A stretch of 64,000 bases of DNA from Actinernus sp. WN-2022 (lineage: Eukaryota > Cnidaria > Anthozoa > Actiniaria > Actinernidae): assembly GCA_030867875.1 (NCBI GenBank), contig JAOWCC010001634.1, forward strand, positions 53,044,021 to 53,108,020, in the 5' to 3' direction. The notes under the pieces are model-generated. The model was not told where the DNA came from. It searched no databases and saw only the letters and a program-made list of their open reading frames with translations. Shown in pieces: positions 21,831 to 33,353 of the stretch; positions within the stretch are counted from its first letter, which is position 1, and every line of letters begins with the position of its first letter. A program made the translations under genes and the position numbers.

Positions 21831-23630
21831 TATGCTGAACCCGAGTGAATGTGCGATCGAAAAATATGCTTGGCTTGCTCACTGCATTGAATTGTGCTGT
21901 TCGGTTTGCCGATACCAAAACTGCAAATGGTCAAGATGCTATAAATCATACCTGAAGGCTGAAGAGAAATACATGGATATGAATATTTCAGTGTGAGTTG
22001 TGAAGAAGCTTTTTAAATACTACACGTGTGCATCGTGGTGGTTTAAGTCAAACATGGTCTGTTTTGTCGGCGCGGTGACATCACCAGCGAAGTTGAGCAG
22101 AGAACTGAGTCAAATCAACTCACCATAATTTGTAAACAACTGAGTGAATTCTGTTGGCTTGCTCGCTGTACTGGATACTGCTTTTCGCTGTACATACAGA
22201 TACCGAAACTACAAACAGTAAGATGATCTGGCTGAAGAGAAACAAGGTCTGAGTTTTCTAGATACCCGTAATCGGCGTATCTTGTGTGTCGAGTTACACT
22301 GTGTACAAATTAACGGATTCAAATTAACACTACAATCAGACAGAGATTTAATCTATACCGACACTTTGATATGCCAAGGAACTGGAATATCAACACAGTA
22401 CAAGGTGAGGGAAATTTAAAGTACTGACTTCATTGTTTTCAATTAATCTACACTGAATTTCTAATGGACCTGAAACAAGGCTGATCAAAGCGATCAAAGC
22501 CAGGACCCGGCTAGCCGGCTACCAACATTGACCATAAATTATTCTGGAACTAACAATGGCGCTCAATATTCTGCAACCAACCTTGTTCTCACTTGAAAAA
22601 TACCCGGGAAACGTAATGTGAATGATCTGAATCGAAGGAACTTTATACACATCCATATATAGTTTATGTTCTAGGAACTGGAATTCAGTTTATACACATA
22701 TGAATAGTAATATTTATTTATACATACTTTATATTAATCTCTTTATATATCCTGTAATATAGTGGCCCCAATTAGCTTTACAGCTAAATACTAGACACTC
22801 AAATAAAGTTCATGTATGTATGTAAAGCCTGAGTTGATTTGTGTTCTACACTAACTTCAATTATTGCTTTACACTGTATACCACACAGCAAAATGTGCTA
22901 CTAATTCTCGAATCAATGCCATAACCATATAAAACACACATGTATACATGTACATATAGCCCCATAAGCATCGCATCCAATGATTTAATGTTACACAAAG
23001 ATAATTACAGTTTTATACCCAGATGCATCCCCTTGTACATGTATATTAACATATAAGTCAAGACATCAAAATTTTCACATTAGTTAAAAAACAAGCACTT
23101 TTGATCAGGATTATATACGTACACCGTCCACATCATTGCAGCAATTTTCAGCTTTTCAGACTGTTACCACAGTCCTTTCTCTTTCAAAAATATGTTGAAC
23201 GCACTTTGATAATCTATGATTACTTCTAGTAAATAAATAAATATGAAGAGAAAGGGTACAAACTCAGTCTTATTTTCTCTAGCATAATAGATTTATACTT
23301 TTAAAAAATGCATAAAAGCTAATATTTGCTGAGAAATACGTCGTATCTCATCCAGGATGAAAGTAATACTGATCAGTCCTGGTTACAATATATTAACAAC
23401 ACCCCTCCCCCCGGGCAAATGTGCAGCATTTGGCAGTTGTAGTTCATTATATATCCATTATCACTTATCGCAAGAGCATGAGTAGTGAACCAGTATTATT
23501 TTCTGGCTATAATATTTAATAACATTTATTTAAGACAAAAACTATGCTAAAACTCCATGGACTACATTCATTCAATGTCTCAGATGTATTTTTAATAGAA
23601 TTCGATTAATTTTATCTGAACAAAATTTGG
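21831..23630. other. Non-coding, decayed repeats
   Basis: No supported gene. The stretch 22660-22827 ends in AAATAAAGTTCATGTATGTATG, very like the tail of the first LINE in the window, so it is probably a solo LINE 3' end. ACATGTAC motifs are frequent (22940-23045). The rest is AT-rich with no repeat I can name. Confidence 0.5.
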
Positions 23631-23636
23631 CCCATC

Positions 23637-23910
23637 ACAGAACCAGTAAGCTCAGTGGTTAAGTGTCAGTCTGTTGTACAGGAGGTAGTCAGAGTTCAAA
23701 TCCAGGTATAAATTAAAGGACCTTAAAATAACTGGGAGAACTGGTACTGCATGCCTTTGCTCTGACATCTGCAAATGGTTCTAAAAGCTTTGTGTCTTCT
23801 TGGATCACAATGTTAAATTGTAGGCCAACACTGAGAATGCAACCAAATCTCTGGTAGTGACCACCCTCAAGTGTAGTGGAATTATATAGTTGTATAGATA
23901 ATTATAGAGA
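23637..23910 (+). mobile_element. tRNA-derived SINE
   Basis: The head has tRNA-like Pol III promoter boxes: A box around AGCTCAGTGGTTAAGTG (23649-23665) and B box AGTTCAAATCC (23692-23702), spaced as in a tRNA. The body that follows (AGGACCTTAAAATAACTGGG, CATCTGCAAATGG, GTCTTCTTGGAT) is of the kind found in a widespread marine-invertebrate SINE, by my memory of such sequences. The head is too diverged to fold as a working tRNA. Confidence 0.72.
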
Positions 23911-24307
23911 GTAAATATATTTGTCCCCAATTATAGCAATACCATGCTAAATACATTGACACTCTCTTCTGTTAGTAGTACTAGTAGTAGTTCCCTTGGT
24001 GCCACTATATACATTTTATATATTATAAATATACAGGCTAAATCCAGTAGATTACATACTACATAAAACATAATTGTGACTGCTGCCTTAATTTTTATTT
24101 TTTATTTTTGTTGTAAATGGATGGGTAAATAATGCATGTATCAGCAGCTTCCATCAGGGGTGGATCCATGGGAACATTGTCAGAATTAATTGTTTGTTGC
24201 CCATTGGTGAGGGGGGGGGGGGGGGGGGTAGGGTGGGAAGCTCACTTCAAGGGGGCCAACAGTTTAACATAAATATCTAAGTGCAGCATAACATTTAAGT
24301 TATCTTA
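23911..24307. other. Flank before LINE Z, with an 18-G run
   Basis: AT-rich DNA, then an uninterrupted run of 18 G at 24211-24228. The 5' end of LINE Z probably lies between this run and 24308, but no boundary can be seen. Confidence 0.5.
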
Positions 24308-25672
24308 ATGCCAGACCAGTTTATAAGAACAGGGCTTTGGAATATACATGGTCACTCTCACAGAGAACTTGGCAATAAATTACACTTAGCAAATTGTCAA
24401 GAGTTCTTAAAACAACATGACATATTTGGCGTTGTTGAAACACATGCAAACGCAAATTCGGATCTATCAATACCTGGATTTATCCATCGAGCAAAATTCC
24501 GCGAAAAGAGAGGCAATAAACATTACGGTGGTATTGCCATTTACATCAAAAAAGAGCTCACAAAACATGTGACATATATTCCAACAGGGAATGAAAATGC
24601 CATATGGTGTAAATTACATAAAGAATCATTCAATATAGGCAAAGATATATTCTTGGGAACAGTATATTTAAGCCCTGCTAATTATGAAAGACAAACAAAT
24701 AATAGTCTTCTAGATGACTTAGAATTAGAAATTTCAGAATTCTCGCAGAAGGGTTACATAATCATACAAGGGGATCTCAATGCTAGAACCGGTCTTCTCC
24801 AGGATATTGTAGATACAACAGATCTACACAAGTTCTTGGGAGATTCTGAAAATGATGCGGCCACATTTATATCTCCAAGACATTCTGAAGACAATAGTAC
24901 AATCGATGACAGAGGTAAACAGCTAATAGACATGTGCATTACAAATAACCTAAATGTAATCAATGGTAGAACTCTCGGTGACCGTAACGGCAAAAAGACA
25001 TGCCATCAACACAATGGGTCCAGCCTTGTTGATTATGTAATCTGCAGCAATGAGATAATACAAAAATTCCAGTACCTAATAGTGCACAACTTAATCCCGC
25101 ATCTATCTGATCATAATCAGTTAACATTCAGTCTAAGTTTACAGCACCAATGTGAAAAGTCAACAAGTGTTAAACATGCAAACAAAAGGAAATTACCAAA
25201 CAAAGTTCTTTGGAATGAAGAAACCTCAAAAAACGTATCGGCCATATTGCAATCAGAAATATACGAAGAAAGAATTCAGCGCTTGTTGTCAAAACATTTT
25301 GAACAAGACATTGAAAAATCAGTCTCGGAGTTAAATGAGCTTCTAATAGATGCTCTATCAGACGGAAAATGTTACAAAAATACCTATAAACAACAAAACG
25401 ATAAAAAAGGTGACAATCCATGGTTCGACGAGGAATGTAGAAATGAAAAAGAAAATATAATGAACTTGGGTAAACTAATAACCAGATTTCCAAACGATCA
25501 AGCACTTAAGTACTCGCTTTCTCAAAAGAAGGGCATCTTCCGAAAACTTTTAAGGAGAAAAAAGCATTACTTCCATGAAAATAGAATTTCAGAGATCAGC
25601 AATTGCAAAAGCAGAAATTCCAAATTATTTTGGAAAAAACTGAAGAACCTTAGTATTAAAAAAGAGCAGTAA
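24308..25672 (+). pseudogene. LINE Z ORF2, apurinic-like endonuclease domain
   Basis: 454 codons. The first ~280 residues form an exonuclease-endonuclease-phosphatase fold that nicks target DNA: G-L-W-N-I-H-G at the start, the metal-binding glutamate in V-V-E-T-H-A, I-Q-G-D-L-N-A-R near residue 160, D-Y-V-I-C-S near 245, and the catalytic L-S-D-H-N near 268. The remaining ~180 residues are a basic linker to RT. The frame breaks near 25665 by a single-base shift. After that the RT frame continues with only one stop (TGA at 25812) before the palm domain, so two small lesions separate this from an open ORF2. Confidence 0.9.
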
Positions 25673-26885
25673 AGTACAACATATAGAATTGGAAGAAAGC
25701 TTAACATACTTTAAAAAGTTGAGTCAAGAGACTGAAAATGCGCGGTCTGAAAGTGAAAACAGTTCACGAAATTCAACACCGCAGAACGAACCGTGTGATC
25801 ATCAAACGGAATGACCCCTTGACTACCCTTTTACTATAAAAGAAGTTGAAGACAAAATTAAAAAACTGAAGAATGGAAAATCTGTAGGACCAGATAATAT
25901 ACCAAATGAACTCCTAAAAAACAACGCGGCAGTTCTTGTACCATTGTTAACCAAGTTATTCAACGCGGTCCTGTCTACGGGAATATTTCCAACGAATTGG
26001 TCTTTAGGATACATTATACAGATACATAAAAAAGGAGACAAATCCAATGTAGAAAACTACCGAGGCATTACTCTTTTGTCGTGCGTAGGTAAACTGTTGA
26101 CAGCAATTATGAATGATCGCCTAACCACATTCATTGAGAAAGAACACATTTTGCGCCCGGAACAGGGTGGGTTCAGACGAAACTATCGCACTAGTGATAG
26201 CGTGTTATCACTAAAAATGCTGATCGACAAATATGTTAAATTGAGAAGAAAGTCAAAATATAATTATTTGTTTAGCTGTTTTATTGATTTTAGCAAAGCT
26301 TTCAACAATATAAATAGAGAAATCCTGTTCAACAAGCTTGCCTCGCTAGGAATCCATGGAAATTTGTTAGCAGTAATCAAAAGCATATATGCCAATGATA
26401 TGGCATGCGTAAAAATCGGAGACGAAATCTCAACCGCTTTTAGTTGTAATAAGGGTGTAAAACAGGGCTGTATGCTCTCCCCAACTCTATTTAATATTTA
26501 TCTACATGATTTACCACCAATACTAGAAACTGCCTGTAATGACCGACTAGAATTAAACGGCCAATATGTGAGCTCTCTCCTATACGCAGACGATTTAGTT
26601 TTAATGGCCACATCAGAAAAGGGCCTACAACAACTTCTTGACCACTTGGCGCTTTATTGTAACAAAAATAGTATTAAGATAAACTGCATAAAGACAAAGG
26701 TAATGATATTTAATACAAATGGGAGAAATTTAAATAGATTTAATTTTTATCTAAATAATAATATCATAGACAATGTAACATCTTATAGATACCTAGGGAT
26801 GACTCTGAGTGCAAGCGGTAGCTTCACATTGGCAAAACAAGAATTTAAAAAAGCTGCACTCAGAGCTATGGGATCCTTAAGAAAA
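25673..26885 (+). pseudogene. LINE Z ORF2, reverse transcriptase domain
   Basis: Continues the ORF2 polyprotein in another frame. After the TGA at 25812 it reads K-S-V-G-P-D-N-I-P-N-E-L-L and I-H-K-K-G-D-K-S-N-V-E-N-Y-R. It goes on with F-R-R-N-Y-R-T-S-D, F-I-D-F-S-K-A-F-N, K-Q-G-C-M-L-S-P-T-L-F-N and the catalytic L-L-Y-A-D-D-L-V. The last LINE codon before the F insertion is the lysine at 26883-26885. All palm motifs are intact. Confidence 0.92.
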
Positions 26886-29330
26886 CAAGAGCCCATCTGG
26901 GCTTTCACTCGGGCCACATGAGATTGAAGATGAAATACTCTTAGTAATAACCAAAGGGAAGAATTATTAGCAGTCTTTAGGAGTGGCCGGTAGCGCGGTG
27001 ACTTTCATTCTCTGCTCCCCTAGTATATATATACATGTATTTAATTTAATATTTTTGTTTTCTCATATGTAAATTAAAGTAGTTGATCTTTTATTGAAAA
27101 CACTACTTATTCATGTGTGTATGTATGTTCAGACAACTATCGTGCAGCTAGCTAGAGTCTTGAGATATCTGTCAGCAACTCGCAGCTAGTTAATAAATTA
27201 GTACTGTTCAGACCTAGTAACTTAGTAGGTTTTACTTTTTGTTTTTCCCTCGTCTGGTTTGTTTCTATCTCTAAAGAGGGCATGAATGGGGTTAACTGAC
27301 TACTGACAAACAGCCTTAAAAATAACTGACAACTGACAAATGACGATTTTTTTACTGACAACTGACAACCGAAAAATAACTGACAACTGACAAATTTGGT
27401 TTTTGTGGGTCAAACATTGTAAATTTTCTCTAGTAATGATTAACTAGGGCTAACTGACAACTGACAAATGGCCAACATTTTAACTGACAACTGACATGTA
27501 GACCCCCCCATTCAGACCCTCTCTAAAAGATAGAAATTTGGTCTATAACTGCCCTTGGCGCAAGTGTTTCGTAATCGCAAATAATTGACCGCCAAAGTGC
27601 TCAATTGAAATTTCAACCAAAATATTAAAACTGTGCGAAAAACTGCTACTGACTGGTGTTTGGCGATCCTCGTTATCCATGATGGCTCAATTGACGTACA
27701 ATACACCCGGTAGTTGTCATCGATGGGCTTTTAGCGCGCTAGATTCTATTCAAGCTACCTCGCTAGGTAGCCTGGAACTTCAAAGTATTCCACCGACCAC
27801 TAGCTAGCTAATCACCAGAGCAGAAAAAACTGTTCAGACTAAAGAAGCTCGCTACCTCCTGTGGTTAGCAAGCTAGATTTACTAGCCTGAACACGGCCAC
27901 ACGTTTACAATTTAGTCTGCAGGTCCGATAAAACTGCAGGTTCCAGTCGTAAACAGTCCGAGTTTGACCAAAGTGAAACGATCGAGCTGCTCGCGTCCGT
28001 AGATATATATTTCTTCGTTTGCACTTTTGACATGATATAATTCTTCAAATGGCACCATTGTTTTATTTCTTATGTTTAATAATACAGTTCTCAGCTGTAA
28101 ATAAAATAGAACATTCTATGGAAGATTTCTTGTCCTAAAGTTTGGAAACGTAACACATGCATTTGACGCTAGAAAGTTCAGTACTCGCAAGGTCAATTTA
28201 CTAGTGGCAGTTTACTAGTTTGCACTATCGGCTGTTATGGAATGGAAACATACTTTCACAGCTTAATATGTATGTCGATTGGTCAGAAGGATATCTTGTT
28301 TAAATGCTACGGTCCTTTCGGCATCAGGAAATTTTTAAACGGGAGTTTTCGTACAGTATTTCAAGCTATGCTGTAGTGCGAGTTCAGTTACGCCACAAAT
28401 GTCGGTGAAACTAATACCGTGTTCATTATTATCGGTTTTCTCTATGGGTTCTCATGTATTCAATAATTACTTCTGGAGCTTCATATTTATGTCGATTGGT
28501 CACAATGATTTCCTCTTTCAGTTTTTCCCTTTAGTTTGGACATTAGGGATATATCCTTGGAGATTTCGTACAGTTTAGCGACCGTTGTGTCGAAAGTAGA
28601 AACGTTCGTTTGTCATGAAAGTGCGTAAACAAACTGTCACAAGCGGTTTCATAGCAGCTCGATGTTTGACTCCCATATAGTCGATGATAACGTATATAGC
28701 TTCATATGTACGTCGATTTCTCACAAGGATTTCCTCTTTCAGTTTTCCTCTCTCTTTGCTGGCAGTTCATGCTTCTTGTTCGGATAGTTGCCCCACTGAG
28801 CCGTAACCACAAAACGAGCACAGCATTTCAGTTGGCATACACTGCGTACATCTGCTTAACTAATTAGATTTGTAAAAATCTTAGCGGATCATGTAAATAT
28901 TCCGCTTGGCTCAAATATGAGGGTTTCTGCCGTCAAAGTTAATTTTTTGTTTCAGTTTTCCCCATATTAGCAGACTTGTATAATGCCTCGAGCTCTCCGA
29001 ATCCAGTAGAAAGACTCTGGTTATTCTGTCGTAAAACATGGACCTGACCCAAATTTAGGTTGTATTGCATCATTGCCCACGATGGAATAGATTTCTGACA
29101 ATGACTATTTGAAATTGATATCTCCTTGTCTCGCCTAGTCTGAGCTTTGAGTTTTCTTATCTGAGCGCCTGAGGAAATCTAACCTTTGTTTGCGTGACCA
29201 GCATAGTGCAATCTGATTGGTTCGAATTTGACCTTTAACGCATGCGCAGAAGCCGTCTGACACTGATTTAAAAAAATAATAATAACCACTTGCATTTTCA
29301 GACTCGGCGCTGCCACAGGCAGCCCGAGTA
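26886..29330 (+). mobile_element. F family, copy 2: hairpin-ended element inserted in LINE Z
   Basis: This copy gives exact ends because removing 26886-29330 plus one AAAA restores the LINE frame (R-K then L-G-N-Y-F). Left end CAAGAGCCCATCTGGGCTTT and right end CTCGG...CCGAGTA each fold into a hairpin; AAAA stands on both sides (26882-26885 and 29331-29334). The two ends also share an inverted ACTCGGGC. The interior (2.4 kb) includes a run of ACTGACAA repeats at about 27290-27500 and blocks shared with copies 1 and 4, but no transposase. It could be a non-autonomous DNA element or a short-tailed retroelement. Confidence 0.85.
27290..27500. repeat. ACTGACAA-type imperfect tandem repeat
   Basis: AACTGACAACTGACAAAT and variants recur about ten times with short spacers between 27293 and 27496. 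It lies inside F copy 2 and is not seen in copy 1. Confidence 0.75.
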
Positions 29331-30264
29331 AAAACTAGGAAATTATTTTAGGGCAAATGTTAAATTATCTATATATCTATACAATACTCTAATTATGCCA
29401 ATCATGACTTATTGTTGTGAGGTGTGGGGCCTAGATGGAAAATTTAATGAACTGCGCGACCCCATTGAACAAATTCAAAGCAAATTCTGCAAGATATTAT
29501 TAGGTGTCGGTAAGCAAGCGACCAACAAAGCCTGTAGAGCTGAATTGGGACGCTTCACGACACGCCTCACAACCACCGTTCGAGTCATGAAATACTGGAC
29601 ACGTCTTATAAGTTTAGATGACACTAGGCTTACGAAACTGGGCTATGATGAACAAAAAATGGAAAATAAAACCCATTTGTGGTCTTCTAAAATTAAAGAA
29701 ACCCTATTTAAGTTAGGTTATGGATATATATGGATACAGCAATCTACTCTTAGTAAAGAGCAAATTAAAATATTTTTAAAGAGCTTCGAACAGAGAGCAA
29801 CCGATATAGAGACTCAAGAATGGTTTGCGGCCATAAACAATGATCACAGATCAAATCCAAATTCAGCGAATAAACTACGGACGTACCGATTATTCAAAAC
29901 AGAATACAAGTTTGAGAACTATTTGGTAAATATAAAAAACGTCAAACATAGAATAGCACTAACTAAACTAAGAATCAGTAATCACGACTTAGCAATTGAA
30001 AAGGACCGGTATAAGAGGCCGTATGTACCGCCTTCAGATAGAAAATGTTTCTTCTGTAGAACTGATATTGAAGATGAGGAACATTTTCTACTCAAATGCA
30101 AGTTATACACGGAGGAAAGATTAGCTCTCCAAAACGTAATCGGTGTTTCCCATATGACTCTAAAGAAATTGTTGAATCCATGTAAACAATTTTCCAACAA
30201 AATAAGTAATTATATAAATTTATGCTTCAAAAAACGTGCAGCCATTTTCAATAATAATTCGTAA
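29331..30264 (+). pseudogene. LINE Z ORF2, C-terminal domain
   Basis: The frame resumes after the F element: L-G-N-Y-F-R-A-N-V, then P-I-M-T-Y-C-C-E-V-W-G of the RT thumb. Near the end is C-F-F-C-R-T-D followed by H-F-L-L-K-C, a C-x2-C-x8-H-x4-C cluster as in the zinc-binding C-terminus of several LINE clades. It closes with a natural stop at 30264. Confidence 0.9.
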
Positions 30265-31404
30265 TTTTGCTAATTCACTTCTGTAAACCTAACCTTGTTG
30301 GAGCCAAACTGATATACTTGTAGAAGTATTCAAGTCCAATAAAAAGAAAATGATGATGTATGAATTTTTACTATTTGTTGTGCCCTATACCAGGGGGTTT
30401 GATTGGGCATTTGGACAAATCCCCAGGGTACCTGACCCCTGGGGGAAGCCACTGATACATGCATAACACTGCTGTGGTAGCTGCCAGTAAATATGCAAAG
30501 CTAGTGATACAGTTCAAAACTGAATGCTAAATCGATATATATATCACTGGGAGGAAGTTAAAATGAACATTGCATGTGTTATTTTAAAGACTTGTTGTTG
30601 AGGTTGTACTTGGCCTCTTGTTGTCATTACGAGACAAGGAGATATAGATCGATGAATCATTGTCAGAAATCTATCCTCTGGCATAACATTAGGCAATCTG
30701 TCAATGGTAAAACTGTTGACAGTTTGGGTCAGGTCAACTACACAGCTAAGGCATGTTTTACGACAGAATAACATAACCTAGTAGCTAGAGAGAGTCTACT
30801 GGATTAAAATACTGTTACATGTACATGTCTGTTAATATGGGGAAAACGGAAGAATCCTTCATTTAGCTTGATAACCATGTTTGGACTTGGAAGCAGAATT
30901 GAGACTTTAGATGTATTTTGTGAGTCCCAAATCGCTAGTTCCCATACAGTCCATACAAGTCATACAAACACGCGTTTTTTTTGCCAACCACATTATATAT
31001 GCAAATATATAAATGACGTCGTGTTTACAAACAGTAGTATCGCTATAGCAAGAACAGCAGATAAAGTTACATAGAGGCACACAAATTGACATAGCTAGCT
31101 CCATCACAGGATGGACAGGATACAACTTATAATATGGTACAAATATAAACATACATTCGAGACAATCGGAACCTGCAGTATAACAGAACAGAAGACTAAT
31201 GTGTGTTACTTGAATAAGTAGTGTTTAAATTAAAAGGTCAACTTCTTTAATTTACATACGAGAAAAACAAAAATATTAAATTACATATACATGTATACTT
31301 GGGGAGCAGAGAATGAATATACCATGCCCAGAATAGGACAGTAATTTCGTAATTTTCTCTTAGTACCGCTGAACAACGTACTAACAACATCAGCATTTCT
31401 TTAA

Positions 31405-33352
31405 AAAAACATATCGTACTAAGGTACTAGTTAAGACTCTTATCACACAAGAACTGAGGAGATACGGGGTGACTAGCGTACTAAGGTACTAAGACTCTTA
31501 TCACACAAGAACTGAGGAGATACAGGGTGACTAGCGTACTAAGGTACTAAGACTCTTATCACACAAGAACTGAGGAGATACGGGGTGACTAGCGTACTAA
31601 GGTACTAAGACTCTTTCACACAAGAACTGAGGAGATACGGGGTGACTAGCGTACTAAGGTACTAAGACTCTTATCACACAAGAACTGACGAGATACGGGG
31701 TGACTAGCGTACTAAGGTACTAAGACTCTTATCACACAAGAACTGACGAGTTACGGGGTGACTAGCGTACTAAGGTACTAAGACTCTATGACACAATAAC
31801 TGAGGAGATACGGGGTGACTAGCGTACTAAGGTACTAAGCCTCTTTCACACAAGAACTGAGGAGATACGGGGTGACTAGCGTACTAAGGTACTAAGACTC
31901 AAGACTTCAAACAAGAACTGACGAGATACGGGGTGACTAGCGTACTAAGGTACTAAGCCTCTTTCACACAAGAACTGAGGAGATACGGGGTGACTAGCGT
32001 ACTAAGGTACTAAGACTCTTTCACACAAGAACTGACGACATACGGGGTGACTAGCGTACTAAGACTCTTTCACACAAAAACTGACGAGATACGGGGTGAC
32101 TAGCGTACTAAGGAACTAAGACTCTTTCACACAAGAACTGACGAGATACATGTACGGGGTGACTAGCGTACTAAGGTACTAAGACTCTTTCACACAATAA
32201 CTGAGGAGATACGGGGTTACTTGCGTACTAAGGTACTAAGCCTCTTTCACACAAGAACTGAGGAGATACGGGGTGACTAGCGTACTAAGGTACTAAGACT
32301 CAAGACTTCAAACAAGAACTGACGAGATACGGGGTGACTAGCGTACTAAGGTACTAAGCCTCGTTCACACAAGAACTGACGAGATACGGGGTGACTAGCG
32401 TACTAAGGTACTAAGACTCTTTCACACAAGAACTGACGAGATACGGGGTGACTAGCGTACCAAGGTACTAAGCCTCTTTCACACAAGAACTGAGGAGATA
32501 CGGGGTGACTAGCGTACTAAGGTACTAAGACTCTTTCACACAAGAACTGAGGAGATACGGGGTGACTAGCGTACTAAGGTATACTAAGACTCTTTCACAC
32601 AAGAACTGACGACATACGGGATGACTAGCGTACTAAGGTACTAAGACTCTATGACACAAGAACTGACGAGATACGGGGTGACTAGCGTACTAAGGTACTA
32701 AGCCTCTTTCACACAAGAACTGAGGAGATACGGGGTGACTAGCGTACTAAGGTACTAAGACTCTTTCACACAAGAACTGAGGAGATACGGGGTGACTAGC
32801 GTACTAAGGTACTAAGACTCTTTCACACAAGAACTGACGACATACGGGATGACTAGCGTACTAAGGTACTAAGACTCTATGACACAAGAACTGACGAGAT
32901 ACGGGGTGACTAGCGTACTAAGGTACTAAGACTCTTATCACACAAGAACTGAGGAGATACGGGGTGACTAGCGTACTAAGGTACTAAGACTCTTTCACAC
33001 AAGAACTGACGACATACGGGGTGACTAGCGTACTAAGACTCTTTCACACAAAAACTGACGAGATACGGGGTGACTAGCGTACTAAGGTACTAAGACTCTT
33101 TCACACAAGAACTGACGAGATACGGGGTGACTAGCGTACTAAGGTACTAAGACTCTTTCACACAAAAACTGACGAGATACGGGGTGACTAGCGTACTAAG
33201 GTACTAAGACTCTTTCACACAAAAACTGAGGAGATACGGGGTGACTAGCGTACTAAGGTACTAAGACTCTTTCACACAAGAACTGACGAGATACGGGGTG
33301 ACTAGCGTACTAAGGTACTAAGACTCTTTCACACAATAACTGAGGAGATACG
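31405..33352 (+). repeat. 57-bp tandem array, left arm of the foldback
   Basis: About 33 copies of a 56-59-bp unit such as GTACTAAGACTCTTTCACAC followed by AAGAACTGACGAGATACGGG and GTGACTAGCGTACTAAG. Units differ at a few fixed positions (GAGGAGAT or GACGAGAT; CTCTTATC or CTCTTTC), and variant types recur in blocks, so amplification went by multi-unit segments. Not coding. Confidence 0.97.
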
Positions 33353-33353
33353 G

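Larger units (their letters stand above)
24308..30357 (+). mobile_element. LINE Z: near-complete ORF2 LINE, split by F copy 2
   Basis: An endonuclease domain, RT and a C-terminal zinc-binding segment all appear in order, interrupted only by the F insertion at 26886-29330. The 3' end is AATAAAAAGAAAATGATGATG (about 30338-30357). It differs from the other LINEs here by its L-L-Y-A-D-D-L-V-L-M box, its H-K-K-G-D-K-S fingers and its C-terminal Cys-His cluster, so it is a separate clade. I do not assign the clade by name. Confidence 0.92.

Noticed and set aside
23637..23712. A tRNA gene.
   Set aside because: A and B boxes are present, but the acceptor and anticodon arms do not pair well and a SINE body follows.
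31405..33352. CTGACGA and CTGAGGA in every unit of the 57-bp array look like the CTGANGA core of a hammerhead ribozyme.
   Set aside because: No GAAA follows at the right distance, and no stem II or stem I partner exists, so the core cannot form.
31405..33352. A CRISPR-like array of direct repeats.
   Set aside because: Units are contiguous with no unique spacers, the array has an inverted partner, and the genome is clearly animal.
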